From Nymphalis io (Eukaryota; Arthropoda; Insecta; Lepidoptera; Nymphalidae): a DNA stretch of 64,000 nucleotides. Below are positions 1 to 12,906 of this stretch, piece by piece. The position numbers and the translations under genes are program-made. The notes beneath the pieces are model-generated. The model saw only the letters and a list, made by a program, of their open reading frames with translations, was not told where the DNA came from and searched no databases. Numbering within the stretch: the stretch's first letter is position 1; each line of letters opens with the position of its first letter. The stretch spans positions 14,389,001 to 14,453,000 of the forward strand of contig NC_065889.1 in the NCBI RefSeq assembly GCF_905147045.1. Direction: 5' to 3'.

Positions 1-870
1 TAAGTCTTTTTTAAACTAAGAATGTAACAATAGTTAACAGAAAACTATTTAAGAAAAATAAAATCGCTTATCAAAAATAAAATTCTTACATCGGGAAGTG
101 CTATTTTGTATGACCAACTCTGTCTATAGTAGAATCCATAATTATAGGGAAGAATAAATATTTTATAAGTTTTCTTTTGCGATATAATTAATCTCATTGT
201 CATTCTTACTTATCTCACAAATAATCCAAGCTCTACATAATTGTAGGGTTCTTCATATGTATTCTATATAACAATTTGTCATGATTTCAATCGCCGTATG
301 ATCCGGAATGTGGTTTGTTTAACTCACATAACAAAAAAAGCTCCACAATAATTTATATGGAAAGATTATTCTCTTAAAAAATAACCAACAAAAATCTCAG
401 TTTAATTTTTAATAATATCCGTGAATATTCAATTATTCCTTAAGTTTTAGTAAAGAAATAGGCAATTGTATATCAATGCTAAGTCATCGTGAACAAAATA
501 TTTCATTTTAAATAAAGTAATTGATATGTTTCATAATGACTAAACAAATAATAATAAAATGTTTCATTAATAAGACACCATTCATATTAAGCAGTAGAGT
601 CTAGTAGAGCGTTTTCAAGTCTATAAATGCTGTAAGCACATTACGAGCGACATGTATCCTGCTTTAATTAGAATGGAATTCGAATAGTAATTGCAAATCA
701 ACGGGACACTTCTAATAAATTCGCAATAACGTTGTTTACGAATTATTTATAACATTTTTTCTTTAATTAAACGACAATTTGTGTAATATGCTAGCTACTA
801 TGATCTAAGCAACCTTTGATTGTTACGTTTTCTTTTCATAAATAATTTGATTTTAAATATATTTAATATG
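1..870. other. AT-rich non-coding
   Basis: No open frame, repeat copy or RNA gene recognised. Confidence 0.6.
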
Positions 871-1070
871 GGACGAAAAAGTCCAGTGGCTAGAAATCGA
901 TGATTAAACCCAGGTAAGCACTGAATTTTCAAGTACTTAATTTATGTTTATAATACATCTCGCACTCGGTGGGGAAACCAGCATGCATTGGTAGAAAAAA
1001 CCGTCACATGTGTATTGAAGCAGCGTGGTGAAATAAGCCCTAAACCTTCTTGAAAGGAGAGGAGGCCTCT
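871..1070 (+). mobile_element. Family A SINE, degenerate
   Basis: The copy runs from a decayed tRNA-like head (gtccagtggctagaa, aacccaggtaagcac) through 'tttataatacatctcgcac' to 'agcagcgtggtgaaataag' and ggagaggaggcct. It matches the order of family A copies elsewhere in the window. Confidence 0.75.
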
Positions 1071-1387
1071 TCTTCTTATTATTCAAAGAATTAATTTAAG
1101 AGAAAAAAGATATCCATTTATTTTACGTAAATATAATTAAAAAATTCATTTAATAAAAAAATACATTTATTTCATTTATAATTTTTGATTGCTACGGATA
1201 ATTCAAAAAGTTATAAAATAATAGCTGACTTGAGACCCGGTAGCGTTAAAGTATATTATTTGAATCCACAAGACGATTATATTTAACCGGTTCATCCTAC
1301 GAGTCCACGTGGTACGCGTGGCCTCCTGCACCGTTATAGCAGACTAGGGTTAAGTAATAAATACTATTGACGTAGATTCAATCCGTG

Positions 1388-1640
1388 TTTTTTTTATAGA
1401 ACAGGAAGGCGGATGGGCCACCTGATTTTAAGTGTTCCATAAACATTGGCATTGTAAGAAATGTTAACCATCGCTTACATCATCAATGCGCAACCAACCT
1501 TGGGAACTAAGATGTTATGTCCCTTGTGCCTGTAATTACACTGGCGCACTCGCCCTTCAAACCGGAAGACAACAATAAAAAGTACTGCTGTTTTGCGGTA
1601 GAATATCTGATGAGCTTGCACAAAGCTCTACTATCAGTAA
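1388..1640 (-). mobile_element. Family B element
   Basis: The minus-strand copy begins on the plus strand with its poly(A) tail as T's (tttttttatagaacagg). It includes accaaccttgggaactaag, a tgtgcctgtaattacactgg block, gcggtagaatatctgatgag and gcttgcacaaagctcta. An internal piece near the head is deleted. Confidence 0.85.
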
Positions 1641-3152
1641 ATTAGATTATATTTAGATGACTTTAATAGAAATACTACACATACACATACCTCAAATACA
1701 TACATTAATACATATAGATTTTCTTATATACATATTATTTTTCTTTCAATGAAATTTTAATTTAAAAGTCATTTGTATTTTTTGTTTGATTTCTGTCTCT
1801 CTATTTATTTTATATGAAATCTAAACAATTAATGTTTCGGAAAATGACTAAGGTTTCGTGATCACAAAATCGTGGTCCCAACTCCGTTACACCGGACAAG
1901 GACCTTTAGAAGATAAAGAAGCGGTCAGACCGAGGCGACGTAAAGGATTATTACCGCGTCAAACGGCAGTTTTATTAATTCAATAACGAATGTTATTTAT
2001 TAGTTTTTTAATTTAGCTACATATATAACACTAGTTGTTCCTGTCTCTCTCTATTTTCTATTTTTAAACTAAACTTTATTCATTTAACGTTTATTATAAT
2101 CGTCAAAAAAACGATTCATATAATTCTATTGGCAATTTTTTTGTATAAAATATAAATAATTTATCATCTTATCTTTAAGAATCAATCGCGTCTGCCCGAG
2201 TCCTAAGTCAAGATTCCTGTGAGACTCGCTCTCAATGAAATGTGGGTCAAGTTTATTGACAAATCAGGACGTTGCCCCTTCCATCCCTTTCCCTCGTATC
2301 GCGTTATCTTTCTCTACTCCCATGGAACCTGCATATGAGTTGTTTACGATGGTTCGGCATAGGGTCATTTTTATTTTATTACTTTTAGCCAGTACCCAAG
2401 CTACCAATTTGACAAATTCTATTACAATCAGTTTTAATCGGTGAACAGACAAACATGAGTTACTGTCGCATTTATAATACTACTCTCCTTTTTAAAAAAA
2501 ATATGTTCCAAAGTTATTTCCAAATAAGATATATACGAGTACAGTGCAGGAGTCATTCACTTGAGCGAATTGAAACCTTCACTTTATTACGTAAGTCGGA
2601 ATGCTTGAAGTTCAAGGTTTTTACAAGGAAGTATTACATACTATTACATTTATATGTTTATTTTATAATTCGATTTAAAATAATACATTTATAATGTTTA
2701 CTATTTCAACTAGTGGATATTTTAACGTGTTTAGCATTTGTTTATAATATTGGACTTCCGAGTTATATGTTTAATTATATGTCTATGTTTAAAAAAAAAC
2801 TTTTAATATGATTGTAGTAAATCATAGTTTAGTATAATAAATAATATCCTTTTTATAAATATACTTCTCAACCCCTTTGTTACCTAGTTCCCATCAACAA
2901 AAAAACACCTACATCCGACTCGAACGGTCCGGAAATAGGTCTGATAAACACGTGTTCGTAATACGATACTACAGGTTAATAGGACGGCAGTATTTAGGTT
3001 ATCTAATGATGGATTATTAACCAGTTAAGATAATGTTTTTTGGCCTTTCTCAATAGAAAATGTCTTGGTGTCTACATGAATAAATAAATCGCTTAAAAGT
3101 GATTGTTAAAAACAGTTTTGCTAACAGTTGGAAGGTAGTACAATAAGCTATA
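1641..3152. other. AT-rich non-coding
   Basis: A slightly GC-richer stretch at 1860-1965 (gaccgaggcgacg and neighbours) is not recognised. Open frames of 62-79 codons at 2.23-2.69 kb overlap on both strands and have no family features. Confidence 0.5.
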
Positions 3153-3407
3153 TTTTTTTTTATAGAATAGGAACGGTAAGTGGTCACCAACGCCCTTAGA
3201 CATTTTCATTGTAAGAAATGTCAACCATCGCTTACATAGCCAATGCGCCACCAACCTTGGGAACTAAGATTTTATGTCCAGTGTAATTACACTGGCTCAC
3301 TCAATCTTCAAACCGGTACACAACAATACCAAGTACTGCTGTTTTGCGGTAGAATATCTGATGAGTGGGTGGTACCTACCCAGATGAGCTTGCACAAAGC
3401 CCTACCA

Positions 3408-3410
<3 letters not shown>
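3153..3410 (-). mobile_element. Family B element beside a TA microsatellite
   Basis: A near-complete copy with T-run, gtaagtggtcaccaacgccc, accaaccttgggaactaag, gggtggtacctacccagatg and cacaaagccctaccaact. The head end abuts the (TA)n run at once. Confidence 0.9.

Positions 3411-3412
<2 letters not shown>

Positions 3413-3468
<56 letters not shown>
3413..3468. repeat. (TA)n microsatellite
   Basis: About 28 uninterrupted TA dinucleotides adjoin the head of the family B copy. Short YIYIYIY-type open frames across it are artefacts of the repeat. Confidence 0.98.
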
Positions 3469-3470
<2 letters not shown>

Positions 3471-6270
3471 CATACATTTATGTTCATTAATAAATGCAAC
3501 TTCAATAATTAAGGCCTCTATAACAATGATTTTAATAATGAAGTACCACACGCTTACCACATTGCTTACGCCTACTACATCTAAAAAACATTGCTTTGTT
3601 ATGGTATAAGTGGTGCCAATGTGACAAAGAGGAAATAGCAACTTTGCATCACGGTGACCGCCTTATTGATTTGAGGCAGGCTAAGATGTATAATAAAGCA
3701 AAGAGACTCGTTATAGATCTAAGGATTAAATGCTTTTATAAATAATAGAAGCCTAGATAACTCAGTGGATAGAAAAAGAAAATCAGTCCTTTGGTCAGCA
3801 GTAAGGTTATGTACTGTTACTTATAAATAATATCAATACAAACTCTTTCATTCATCGAGAATCGATTAATCTTTACAAGATTGTGTCGAGTAGCGCAACA
3901 CACTTAATTTAAAACGCCACAAATGTTTTGACTGGTTTTTGAATTTATTTGACATAATGGTGAAGGATTATGGAGTGCGAAGTTGCTTGTGAAAATATTG
4001 ATTACAATCTCTTTGTATATTTTATAGACATGCTTAACTTTAATGGTTATAAAAAATTTTATTCTTTCTTTTTTAACTACTTCTGAATTGAAGCAAGTTT
4101 TCGTTCGTTATTTAAAGGTTTTTTTATATTTTGATCGAGTTATGACTAAGCTGTGTTTGATTTTGTTTAGTATACCCATGTGAATGTATTTTGACTCCTT
4201 TATAACAATCTTTTAAAAACATGTCCCGTGTCATGTGTCATGTTATTGTGATTACTGTAAATATCCAGAAACGTGTCAAAGATTCCTCGCTAAGTGACGT
4301 TAGTGAAACCGAAATAATTTAACCAAATAATAATATCAATTGCACTATAATAATGACCGCTCATTTAAGTTCGTAGTAAAATTACGAATATCATTCTAGA
4401 TCACGATGTTACGTCCATTGATATTAATAGTAAAAATAACTTCGTAAGTAGTGAGGAGTTTTCGTAAGTAGTGCGTAATAGCTCAGGTACCCGAAAATAT
4501 TCCCACAAAAGTGAGCACATGTTCTTTTTTACCAAATTGAATTCAAATATTGACTGATTGAAGGGTTCGCGGGACATCTGTCGCGGTCCTTTATCTGGAG
4601 AAAGCCTCACGCGATGGGAAAGCTGGAGTATTTTGGTAACATGTGTTTTGAACCTTATTGTTCGGTGCGTCATGTGCTCTTTAATTCTTCAAGTCAGTTA
4701 CCATTTTTAATGTTACATCACATATTTTTATGTACCTATCTATAATTTTTGATTCGTTGGAAAAATTATCACGTATAGAATTATTTTTATCAATTTTTTT
4801 TTATTACACAATATTATTTTTATAAAATATTGTGATATGTTTTTTGGAAAATAGTAGGAACAATCAATTTAAAAGTAAGATGTAATTTACAAACCAATAT
4901 ATTTTTTTTAGTAAAAACAACAGTTAATTTTATATATTTGTCCATGTTATCATTTTATCTTTATTTGTTTAAAAACTATAATATATGCTTTTTTTATAGT
5001 ATACAGATCCTTTGAATACATGAAATACACTCGATGAGAATATTGTCTTCATCTACATGTATTAGAATTCAACGCGTTCCATTCATAGTCTTCGAACTAA
5101 AAGTAAATATTTATAATAATATTAATGTCATTTAAAATAAACAAATATTATGGAATCAACAAATTTTAAAATAAAATGTCACTTTTTGCAAAAATATTTC
5201 TGGTTAAAAAATAAGTTAAGGAACTTTAGTAAATTAGTACTACGTTTATTTTAATTTTAATAATAATGCCATCGGAACAAATTAGCCTCTTATAGCCTCA
5301 ATCTGGTTGTAGCAACAGAGTCTAATGTACTAAAATATCAATTAGACTTTTTAACAATAAGATTCTCACTCATAATAACGACGAGCAATGAATTATACTG
5401 TAGTGAAATTTTTGTGCAAAGAAAAGGAAAACATATGTACTAAGAATAACAAAACATATAAATATTACTTTATATATACTTACAGAATTTTTTTTTATGT
5501 ATTGAAAACTTCTAACATCCAAAAATGTATATACCATAAAACAAGGTAAGTCACAACTCACGTTACGTCTAAAAGTTTCTAAACAATACTATTTATTCTG
5601 TAATTAGGTATATTTGCAAGAATTTTCCTTTACAAGTATATTACTATGTATATGGATGGTCGGAACGGATCTTGCTACAGCTTTCTCTTCGTCAACGTGA
5701 CAACATGTTCTCAGACGGTATACGCTTAATATTGTAAATCTAATGTGATACTTATATCAATGGGTTAAAGTGCAATTTAGATTGCTCTATCGAATAATCG
5801 CAAAATAATTTGATTGGAATTAATTTCAAATTTGAAATTGATTGAGGGCATTAACAATTAATATTTGAATTTTCTTTTATTATTTTTTTTGCAATTTCTA
5901 AATTTTACAATAATTAATGATTCTTAAAATAACTAAAATTAATTTGAAACTATTTTTTTTTACGTTTTTATCGAACACATACTTGGATTGTTTATTTACT
6001 ATTATTTTTTTAATCAACACAAGATGAATTTAATTTCATAAATCGAATAAAATATAAATGCATAAAAAGTGAATTACAGTTAAAATTTATTTTAGTTTAC
6101 TTTAGTTTTTTATATTTTTGTTGTTAATTGTTGTACATTAATAAAATTAAGAATCAAATTATACTTTTAATAGTAAAAAGATTTAACTAAAGTCTGTTTA
6201 TAATATAATAGTACTATGTTCTAACAATTTGAAACTCAATCAAGGCGAAAGGTTAGTATCGTCAGCTGAT
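3469..6270. other. AT-rich non-coding
   Basis: A 90-codon minus-strand frame at 4401-4673 is unrecognised. A 13-base unit, ttcgtaagtagtg, occurs twice at 4440-4473. Nothing else is seen. Confidence 0.5.
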
Positions 6271-6300
6271 CGCTTTCACCGGTGGCCAATGTCCGTCGCA

Positions 6301-6352
6301 CGCGCATGCGCGCCGCACCCGTTGCGTGATACGCCTGTACATGTGTCTCAGT
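6301..6352 (+). promoter_or_regulatory. CpG-rich promoter-like patch with NRF1/ewg-type palindrome and initiator-like TCAGT
   Basis: In otherwise AT-rich DNA, 6301-6314 reads cgcgcatgcgcgcc, a full palindromic NRF1 / erect-wing type motif. About 35 bases downstream lies TCAGT (6348-6352), the arthropod initiator core. The surrounding 6270-6420 is also GC- and CpG-rich. No coding exon is recognised nearby, so this is only a candidate transcription start. Confidence 0.35.
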
Positions 6353-7364
6353 CTCGCGAATAACTTCAGCTATTCATTAGCTAGCACCCGTCTCGAGTTA
6401 TTGAACTATTTGTCTAGTGTTGTTTAGAAATTATTATATCAAGCTCTACATGCGTATTTTGTAATATAACCGTAATGATACAGGCGACAAAATCAAATAT
6501 ATATGCATATATAGAGGTATTATGTGAAAACTATCAAGTGGTAATGATGATATTCACAATAAGTTTCGGTGCACACACAAATTCGCTTCTGAAGTCACAG
6601 ATAAATTTAATTTAGTGACATTATATTTTCGTCAACATTAATCCAATACGCATATAATATAAAATACTGAATTATTGAAAAAAAATAATACTAAAAATAG
6701 TAGTATTATTATTATGTAAAGTTATGACTTCTTAGACATAATTTTAACTTACATAAACTGTCACCTCAAATCTAATTGTTATAACCTCTGATCCGTAGCC
6801 TCGGAAAGCGGTCGTCTCGGAGACGTTACAAAATTCAATGAATCATGTCTCAAGTTGACCAACACCTTTCAGAAGCCACCTCACCAGTGATCTATCGGAA
6901 ATACCACTATTTACAGTGCTTAAGTCAAATCTTAAATCTTCGCTAAGCATTATTTACATACATTATTTATTGTTTTAGTCAATGTATTTGCATTCTTATC
7001 TTTGTAAGTTTATTTTACTCGAATGAAAATTAATTAGTTATTTATTTGTTTGAAATTTTTATGCTGACCATACAGATATTCCTAATTTTATACTGCGAGG
7101 AAAAATATCTTAATTGAAATAATTAATGATCAAACGCTGAGAAATACAGGAAAAGAACGAGAGAAACTTTAAATAATTTAATGACGCTTCTAAGAATATA
7201 TATAAAAAGACTAAACAGAATGTCGTGATTAAATATCTTATATACTTTCTCCAACATATATTTTGTTCAAGAAAAACCAATATTATAATCGAGTTTCAAA
7301 TAAAATTTGATCAAATAACATAGTGCGACGACGAATCATTCAAAACTGCGCCGAAAAAATGTAT

Positions 7365-7570
7365 CAATCGTAAATTCAGTGCGCCCGCCGTCCAGTGAAA
7401 ACTGTTTACGCACTTGACATTACCGTCGCGTGGTCATTGCCGCCGCATCTGCGGCTTGCGAGTGAAAGTTGCCACTATGTGTGTCACTGTTAGACCTAGC
7501 CACTGGGTCTAGGCTCTAGCGTTTCTATTGCACTAGGTTTTCAGCGTAGCGTACGCTTTGTGTATCGATT
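7365..7570. promoter_or_regulatory. CpG-rich patch, candidate promoter or 5' UTR
   Basis: A GC- and CpG-rich block (gcgcccgccgtccag, gtcgcgtgg, gccgccgcatctgcggc) stands out from the AT-rich flank. A TCAGT initiator-like pentamer starts it (about 7376). It holds no long open frame. It does not match another copy in the window, so it is not one of the local repeat families. Confidence 0.3.
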
Positions 7571-7846
7571 CATTGCGGTATTTGCGAATGGATTATGTTT
7601 ATAAAATGAATTGCGATTTGTAAAAATGAAACATTGAATATAATTTTTTATTTTCTTTTATTATGTAAGACTAATCAATTTATTAATAATATTTATTGAT
7701 TAGATTTAATTTGGTTTTAACGTTCTAGGCAAACACAAATTTACATAATAAGTGATCATTTTCAACCATGCCATTGTCTGGCATTGTATGAAATATTACA
7801 CCGTCGTAATTATTATATCCTATCAGCCTGGAATTAGATTGTCTTC

Positions 7847-7954
7847 ATTACCATTCGAACTGGAAAATAGCAACATAAAGTATTGCTGCTTGGCGGTGGA
7901 ATACCTGGTGAGTGGGCCGTATTTACCCAGAAGCCAAAGCCTTACCACCAATAA
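7847..7954 (-). mobile_element. Family B element, fragment
   Basis: Only the head-proximal part is present: aaagtattgctgcttggcgg, tggtgagtgggccgtattta and aaagccttaccacca. A family A SINE starts 8 bases further right. Confidence 0.75.
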
Positions 7955-7961
7955 CGTATAC

Positions 7962-8262
7962 CGTAACAGCCTGTGAATGTCCCACTGCTGGGCTAAAGGC
8001 CTCCTCTCCTCTTTTTGAGGAGAAGGTTTGGAGCTTATTCCACCACGCTGCTCCAATGCGGGTTGGTAGAATTCACATGTGGCAGAATTTCAGTGAAATT
8101 AGACACATGCAGGTTTCCTCACGATGTTTTCCTTCACCGTAAAGCACGAGATGAATTATAATCACAAATTAAGCACATGAAAATTCAGTGGTGCTTGCCC
8201 GGGTTTGAACCCACGATCATCGGTTAAGATTCACGCGTTCTTACCACAGGGCCATCTCGGCT
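7962..8262 (-). mobile_element. Family A SINE, near full length
   Basis: On the minus strand the copy starts with the tRNA-like head: agccgagatggccc as an A-box region and gggttcaaacccgggcaagc containing a B-box. It runs through the body to the 3' end gggacattcacaggctgtta. This copy is a good reference for the family. Open frames across it are not genes. Confidence 0.92.
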
Positions 8263-8710
8263 TTCGTATCCGTGTTAATAAATAAGACACGTTATATACT
8301 TGTCTTGTGCGAAATAATCAAGAGAGGAGAGGGTTCGTAACGCTCAGTGCCGTTTGAAATTAATTAAATTATCATAATCCGTTGAAACGACCCAGTATTC
8401 GTTTTGTGAGCATATTTCACCGCTTCACGTAGAATCTCGGTCAGTTCGTGGCCAGGGGACTGTAATTAGACGTTCAAGGAAAAATTGAATATTATCTTTG
8501 CTCTAATTAGAACGAGATCACACTCGGATGAGAGCCACTAATTGATACCTTTAATAAATATAAAGCAAAACAAACCTACTGTTTCGTCTGTATTCGCATG
8601 TTAGTTAGTTATCAATAAGTTTCGTTTTGGTTTTAAATATTTATAGTAACACACGTTTTGCGAGAATTTTAGTTAAACTTTTAATATTTTGAGATATAAT
8701 CAGGTTGTTT

Positions 8711-8760
8711 TTAATAACAAATTAATAATTTTTTATATAAAATGATTAATTTGTTATTAA
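8711..8760. repeat. Inverted repeat, 16-bp arms
   Basis: The arms are ttaataacaaattaat (8711-8726) and its exact complement at 8745-8760, with an 18-base spacer. This could be a simple AT-rich palindrome or a decayed MITE. Confidence 0.8.
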
Positions 8761-8764
8761 TCAT

Positions 8765-8794
8765 TTTTAAAATGTTCAATTGAACATTTTAAAA
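8765..8794. repeat. Perfect 30-bp palindrome
   Basis: The palindrome is centred on CAATTG at 8779/8780 and is complementary for 15 bases each way with no spacer. It follows the inverted repeat at 8711-8760 directly. Confidence 0.85.
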
Positions 8795-9570
8795 TATTCA
8801 AAACATTCAAACATAAAAACTTTCGTATTTTACTATATTAGTAAGACAATAATTAGCTAAGTTAATTTCATAGTATAAATTTTATATATATATTTAGTCA
8901 TATTTTTATTGTGGTTTCATTTTATGCGTTTTTGAAACCTATACAAAATTTTACTTATCACTAAATTCCATTAAAATTGTATCTCAAATAATCAATACAG
9001 TCTTACAAAGACGACTCTAAAAATGTATTTGTATATACCAATATAGCTCATAATTTCTTAACACTTAAGTTTATTATTGCTTGAATATTTTGAGCGAATA
9101 ATACTTAAATTTTAACAGAAATGTCTCGTATCAAAAACAATAGCACGCCTTCCGTGTGCCGCCCACTGTGTTGCTTCACCGCGATCCTCTTATCTGACTC
9201 ACTAAGATTTTACTAATGAGGTTACTAAGTTGAAGGATCGATGTGTCATCGCGACCTCCACCACTGATTTTGGGTTGAATAGTCAAATTGATTTTGACAA
9301 CATGTTGAAATTATTTTACTAAGAAAATTACACCCGGTTTTTTTTAAGCAAACAAGATGACATTAGAATCATAGCTTTATGGTTAGCCTTTTACTGATCC
9401 TTGTTTAAATATATGGGATCTGCTTGATCACTGACAACTTTGTCATGTATAGTTAATAAAAAAGAATATTTGGATGTATATTAGAAATACTAAATAAAAA
9501 CAAATATATGATAGGTGTTATTAATAATGTAAACGCTACATCAACACAATCATGCTTTGCTTATCACCAA

Positions 9571-9760
9571 AGGTAAGTGGTCACCACCGAATGGTACCTT
9601 TAAAAATATTAACTCATTGTTATAACGTCAATTAATAAGAACTAAGATATTTTATCGCTAGTGAATGAAATTACACTGGCTCATTTACTGTTGAAACTGA
9701 AATACAATGTTTGACGGTAGAATAATAAGTGGATTCATGGGTGCTATTTACCCAGACGAG
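9571..9760 (-). mobile_element. Family B element, old degenerate copy
   Basis: Recognisable by ggtaagtggtcaccaccg, aattacactggctcattta, gacggtagaataataagtgg and tttacccagacgag in the right order on the minus strand. Confidence 0.72.
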
Positions 9761-9963
9761 GGATTTTATTTAATTGGAGAATTTTATATTTTTTAAGACA
9801 TTAATTGTTTAGGTTGCTTAATAAGTAAAAGAGTTATATATTCATTATAGAATACATTTTGATAATCACGTATTTTCATTTTTAAATTGCATTATTAATA
9901 GCGGTACTCAAATTTATATTATTATTTATATATTATTATTATATTATATTTTTTATATAATGT

Positions 9964-10236
9964 TAGTCTTGTGGTCAGAACACGTGAATTTTAACAGATG
10001 ATCGTGGGTTCGAACCCGAGCAAGCACCACTGAATTTTCATGTGCTTAATTTGTGTTTATAATTCATCTCGTGCTTGACGGTGAAAAATTCGTGAGAAAA
10101 CCTGCATGTGTTTCTAATTTAATTGAAATTATGCCAGATGTGTATTCTATCAACCTGTGGAATAAGCTCATACCTTCTCCTGAAAAAGGGTGAGGAGGCC
10201 TTAGCCCAGCAGTGGGACATTAACAGGCTGTTACTG
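9964..10236 (+). mobile_element. Family A SINE, near full length
   Basis: The plus-strand copy has a B-box-like gtgggttcgaacccgagcaa, the body with tgcttaatttgtgtttataa, and the 3' end gtgaggaggccttagccc ... acaggctgttact. Confidence 0.9.
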
Positions 10237-10530
10237 TTATGTACTGAATAAACCTGTCAATATCACCTCTTTACTTACTTACATCTGTATGCAAAAATTA
10301 TCGGTGGGAAGTTGCTTATTTAAATTTATGTACGTAATAGTAACTATTTCACAACTGTTTCATTTTTTTAAATACATAATATTCTAGATTATTTCATTAT
10401 TGTATTTTTCTTATACAATTTTTAATTTGTAAATTAGCTAAAGACAATAACATCAATTGCTATCTAATCGCTATAACACAAACGATACGTAATATTGCAT
10501 CTTGGTTTTGTCATAATAAAAATGTTCTCC

Positions 10531-10760
10531 AGACCGATTTCGTCCACGGCGGCCAATCTCAAGAGAGATTAGCCATTAGTGTGTGCGCAAACACAGGTGC
10601 ACTCTCTATTCCCTAACTCTCATAATCCGATGGGACGGCAATCCGACACGACCGGAAAGAGTTCACGCGCAGGACCAACGGCTTTACGTGCTATCCGAGG
10701 CACTGGAGTGTACACACTTCCAACTGCCACACTCCGGGCTGCTACTGAGAATTTTCTGAG
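10531..10760 (-). mobile_element. Family C SINE, head missing
   Basis: Contains the family C body: cacggcggccaatctcaaga, gtgtgcgcaaacacaggtgc, acggcaatccgacacgaccg and gctgctactgagaattttc. The tRNA-like head present in the copies at 19.7 and 55.2 kb is absent. Confidence 0.88.
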
Positions 10761-10767
10761 AGAAAAA

Positions 10768-12208
10768 CCTAATAACTTGTGTTGTATATATAATATTTAA
10801 GTGTTAATATTGTTTTCTCAAATATTTAAAGTGAATTGTATTCTTTTTTTGAGAAATAAATTCTTAAGCCGTAAGTAAATATTTGCCACTGAAAGATTCT
10901 ATTAGAAATATATTTTTTAATTATCTTTAATTTAACGAACGCTTTGATATATTAAATAAATGTGTTTCGATTATTACACATATTATAATTACTTAATTAC
11001 AATATATACTTCTTATTTCATTCCATTAAAATATGGCCAATACCACAAACTGTTTTATTTATTTAAATAAAAAATCGACAATTTATCCATAAAAAAAAAC
11101 AAAATATAAATTATCGAAGTAGGCTCTTACAACTATTGAAATGTCATTCTACGTGTATTATATGAATAAAGTTGCCAACGGTTTCGCTTTTAAAGGTGTG
11201 AACTTTGTGTTACGTGTCACTCTATTTTGGTGACGTGTATTTTATTTTAATTAAATTAAAACACATTTTAAATCAACTATTTAAATTGACATTGTTTGGA
11301 TAAAATAAAATATGTAACATGGTATTTTTTATTTATTATAAATATGTTTTTTTTTTCAATAAGACTTCTGCTCGTTCTATATACGTAAGTACGTGGTCTG
11401 ATTTTTTTTATAAAATTTTGATATTTATGTCTAATCGAATTGATTCCAATCGAACGAAGTTGCGGATAATTTTAGTAAAATATACATTTCAAACTAATAA
11501 GTATGTTATAGACCCGAATGAAGTAGTACACCTACCAATAATACATACGACGCGTGTTATCTAATTAATTAGACCAATCCTGTCTGGTTTTGTAATAGTG
11601 CAAAATATATTCTATATAAGGTCACTCACCTGAATAGAATAACTAGTGGGGTCAACAACCGTATCGTTATTTTACCAAATAATACTAAAAGAGTGTTCAA
11701 GGCTGCTTATATACACTACGGTTATATTGTAGTGATATATGACGGCGTCGCGTTCGGCCGGCGCCTATACTTTGTGCAAATATGTTCGTCAAATATTCTA
11801 TATCAATTAAAATTCGTCGATAGGCGAGTCGTAAACTCTAGTTGACTATGTATTCTATTCAAAAAAACGAGTAAATACTACAATACTTGTCGGTATTTCT
11901 GCATCACGAACCGTTGTTCGTAGATTTAGATTGAATTAATAGTGTACTTGATTAAAGCAGATTTTATCACAGCATATCCTTTCCCTATTGAAAATCATGA
12001 AAAGCCGACACTTTGTGATGTATACGATGTTCGTATTTAAGTATTTAACGCCCTATATACCTGGGGTTCCTTATATAGAAAATAAGCGAATTTGCACATA
12101 ATTATTTTTTGTATATTTATGTTTATTAACCAGAATAATTCGAATTAATATTGTTGTGCAAAACTTCAGACACGCTCATCGGTTAAATTTTTTGTACTGA
12201 TGAATTAC
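10768..12208. other. AT-rich non-coding
   Basis: No gene. A short GC-rich stretch at 11740-11770 (gacggcgtcgcgttcggccg) is unexplained. Confidence 0.5.
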
Positions 12209-12275
12209 GCCAAGTGGCTGGCAGCGAATGGAGAGGCCTATGTCCAACAGTGGACGACAAAAGGATGATGATGAT
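12209..12275 (+). mobile_element. RTE-like LINE, extreme 3' end
   Basis: The frame reads VAGSEW, an internal deletion, then GEAYVQQWTTKG and a stop (tga), followed by a tgatgatgatt tail. The GE-x-YVQQWT ending matches the copy at 52.8 kb (GENYVQQWTRKG) and is typical of RTE-type ORF ends in insects. Confidence 0.75.
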
Positions 12276-12906
12276 TAACTATCATATAATAAAAATAACC
12301 AAAATATAATATATCTATAATTCTTTGTATTACAATATTATATATGTGACTGCAAAGGAATGCCAGGCTTAGTATTCAGAATGTACAGTCAGCCATAAAA
12401 CGATATATTCGTTGACAGAGAACAAATTGTATGCGTTTGTTGAATTTGGTAAAAGTATAAAATACCTTTTATAAATTCTCAAAAAAATAAGTTGTTGAAA
12501 AATAACTTTCATTTTAACAAATTTATAAATCTCCTACAAATACTGAGACAAATGTTGTATATTTATTTTTATATTATTTATTTATATTTCACAAGAATGT
12601 ATATTTTTGAATAAACTCAATATGTCAAATAGATATGATGTGAGATCTTTAAAGGATACGTCTCAATTGTAAAAACAAAATATCCTAATTAATAAAGACT
12701 GGATCAAATAATAAAAGCGTATTATATATAAAAATATTCAAATCAAAATGGTAGGTTGACGACCGCTCGTTTTTATTATTTATAAAAAAATACGTTCGTA
12801 ATAATAAAAAAAAACAGCAAATGACTCATCTTAAATACTTATGTATCTCGATACCGAATCTTACAAATGTAAATAGGTCAATGACATGATAAAACTTTTG
12901 ACTCAC

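Noticed and set aside
3308..3512. Tyr-Ile repeat 'peptides'
   Set aside because: Product of the (TA)n microsatellite.
7823..8142. Open frames with EQRGGISSKPSPQ / CECPTAGLK text
   Set aside because: They are translations of family A SINEs, repeated at 29.4, 52.4, 59.5 and 63.4 kb.
10579..10800. 73-codon frame with PMGRQSDTTGKSSRAGP text
   Set aside because: It lies within a family C SINE; the same phrase appears shifted at 19.7 kb.
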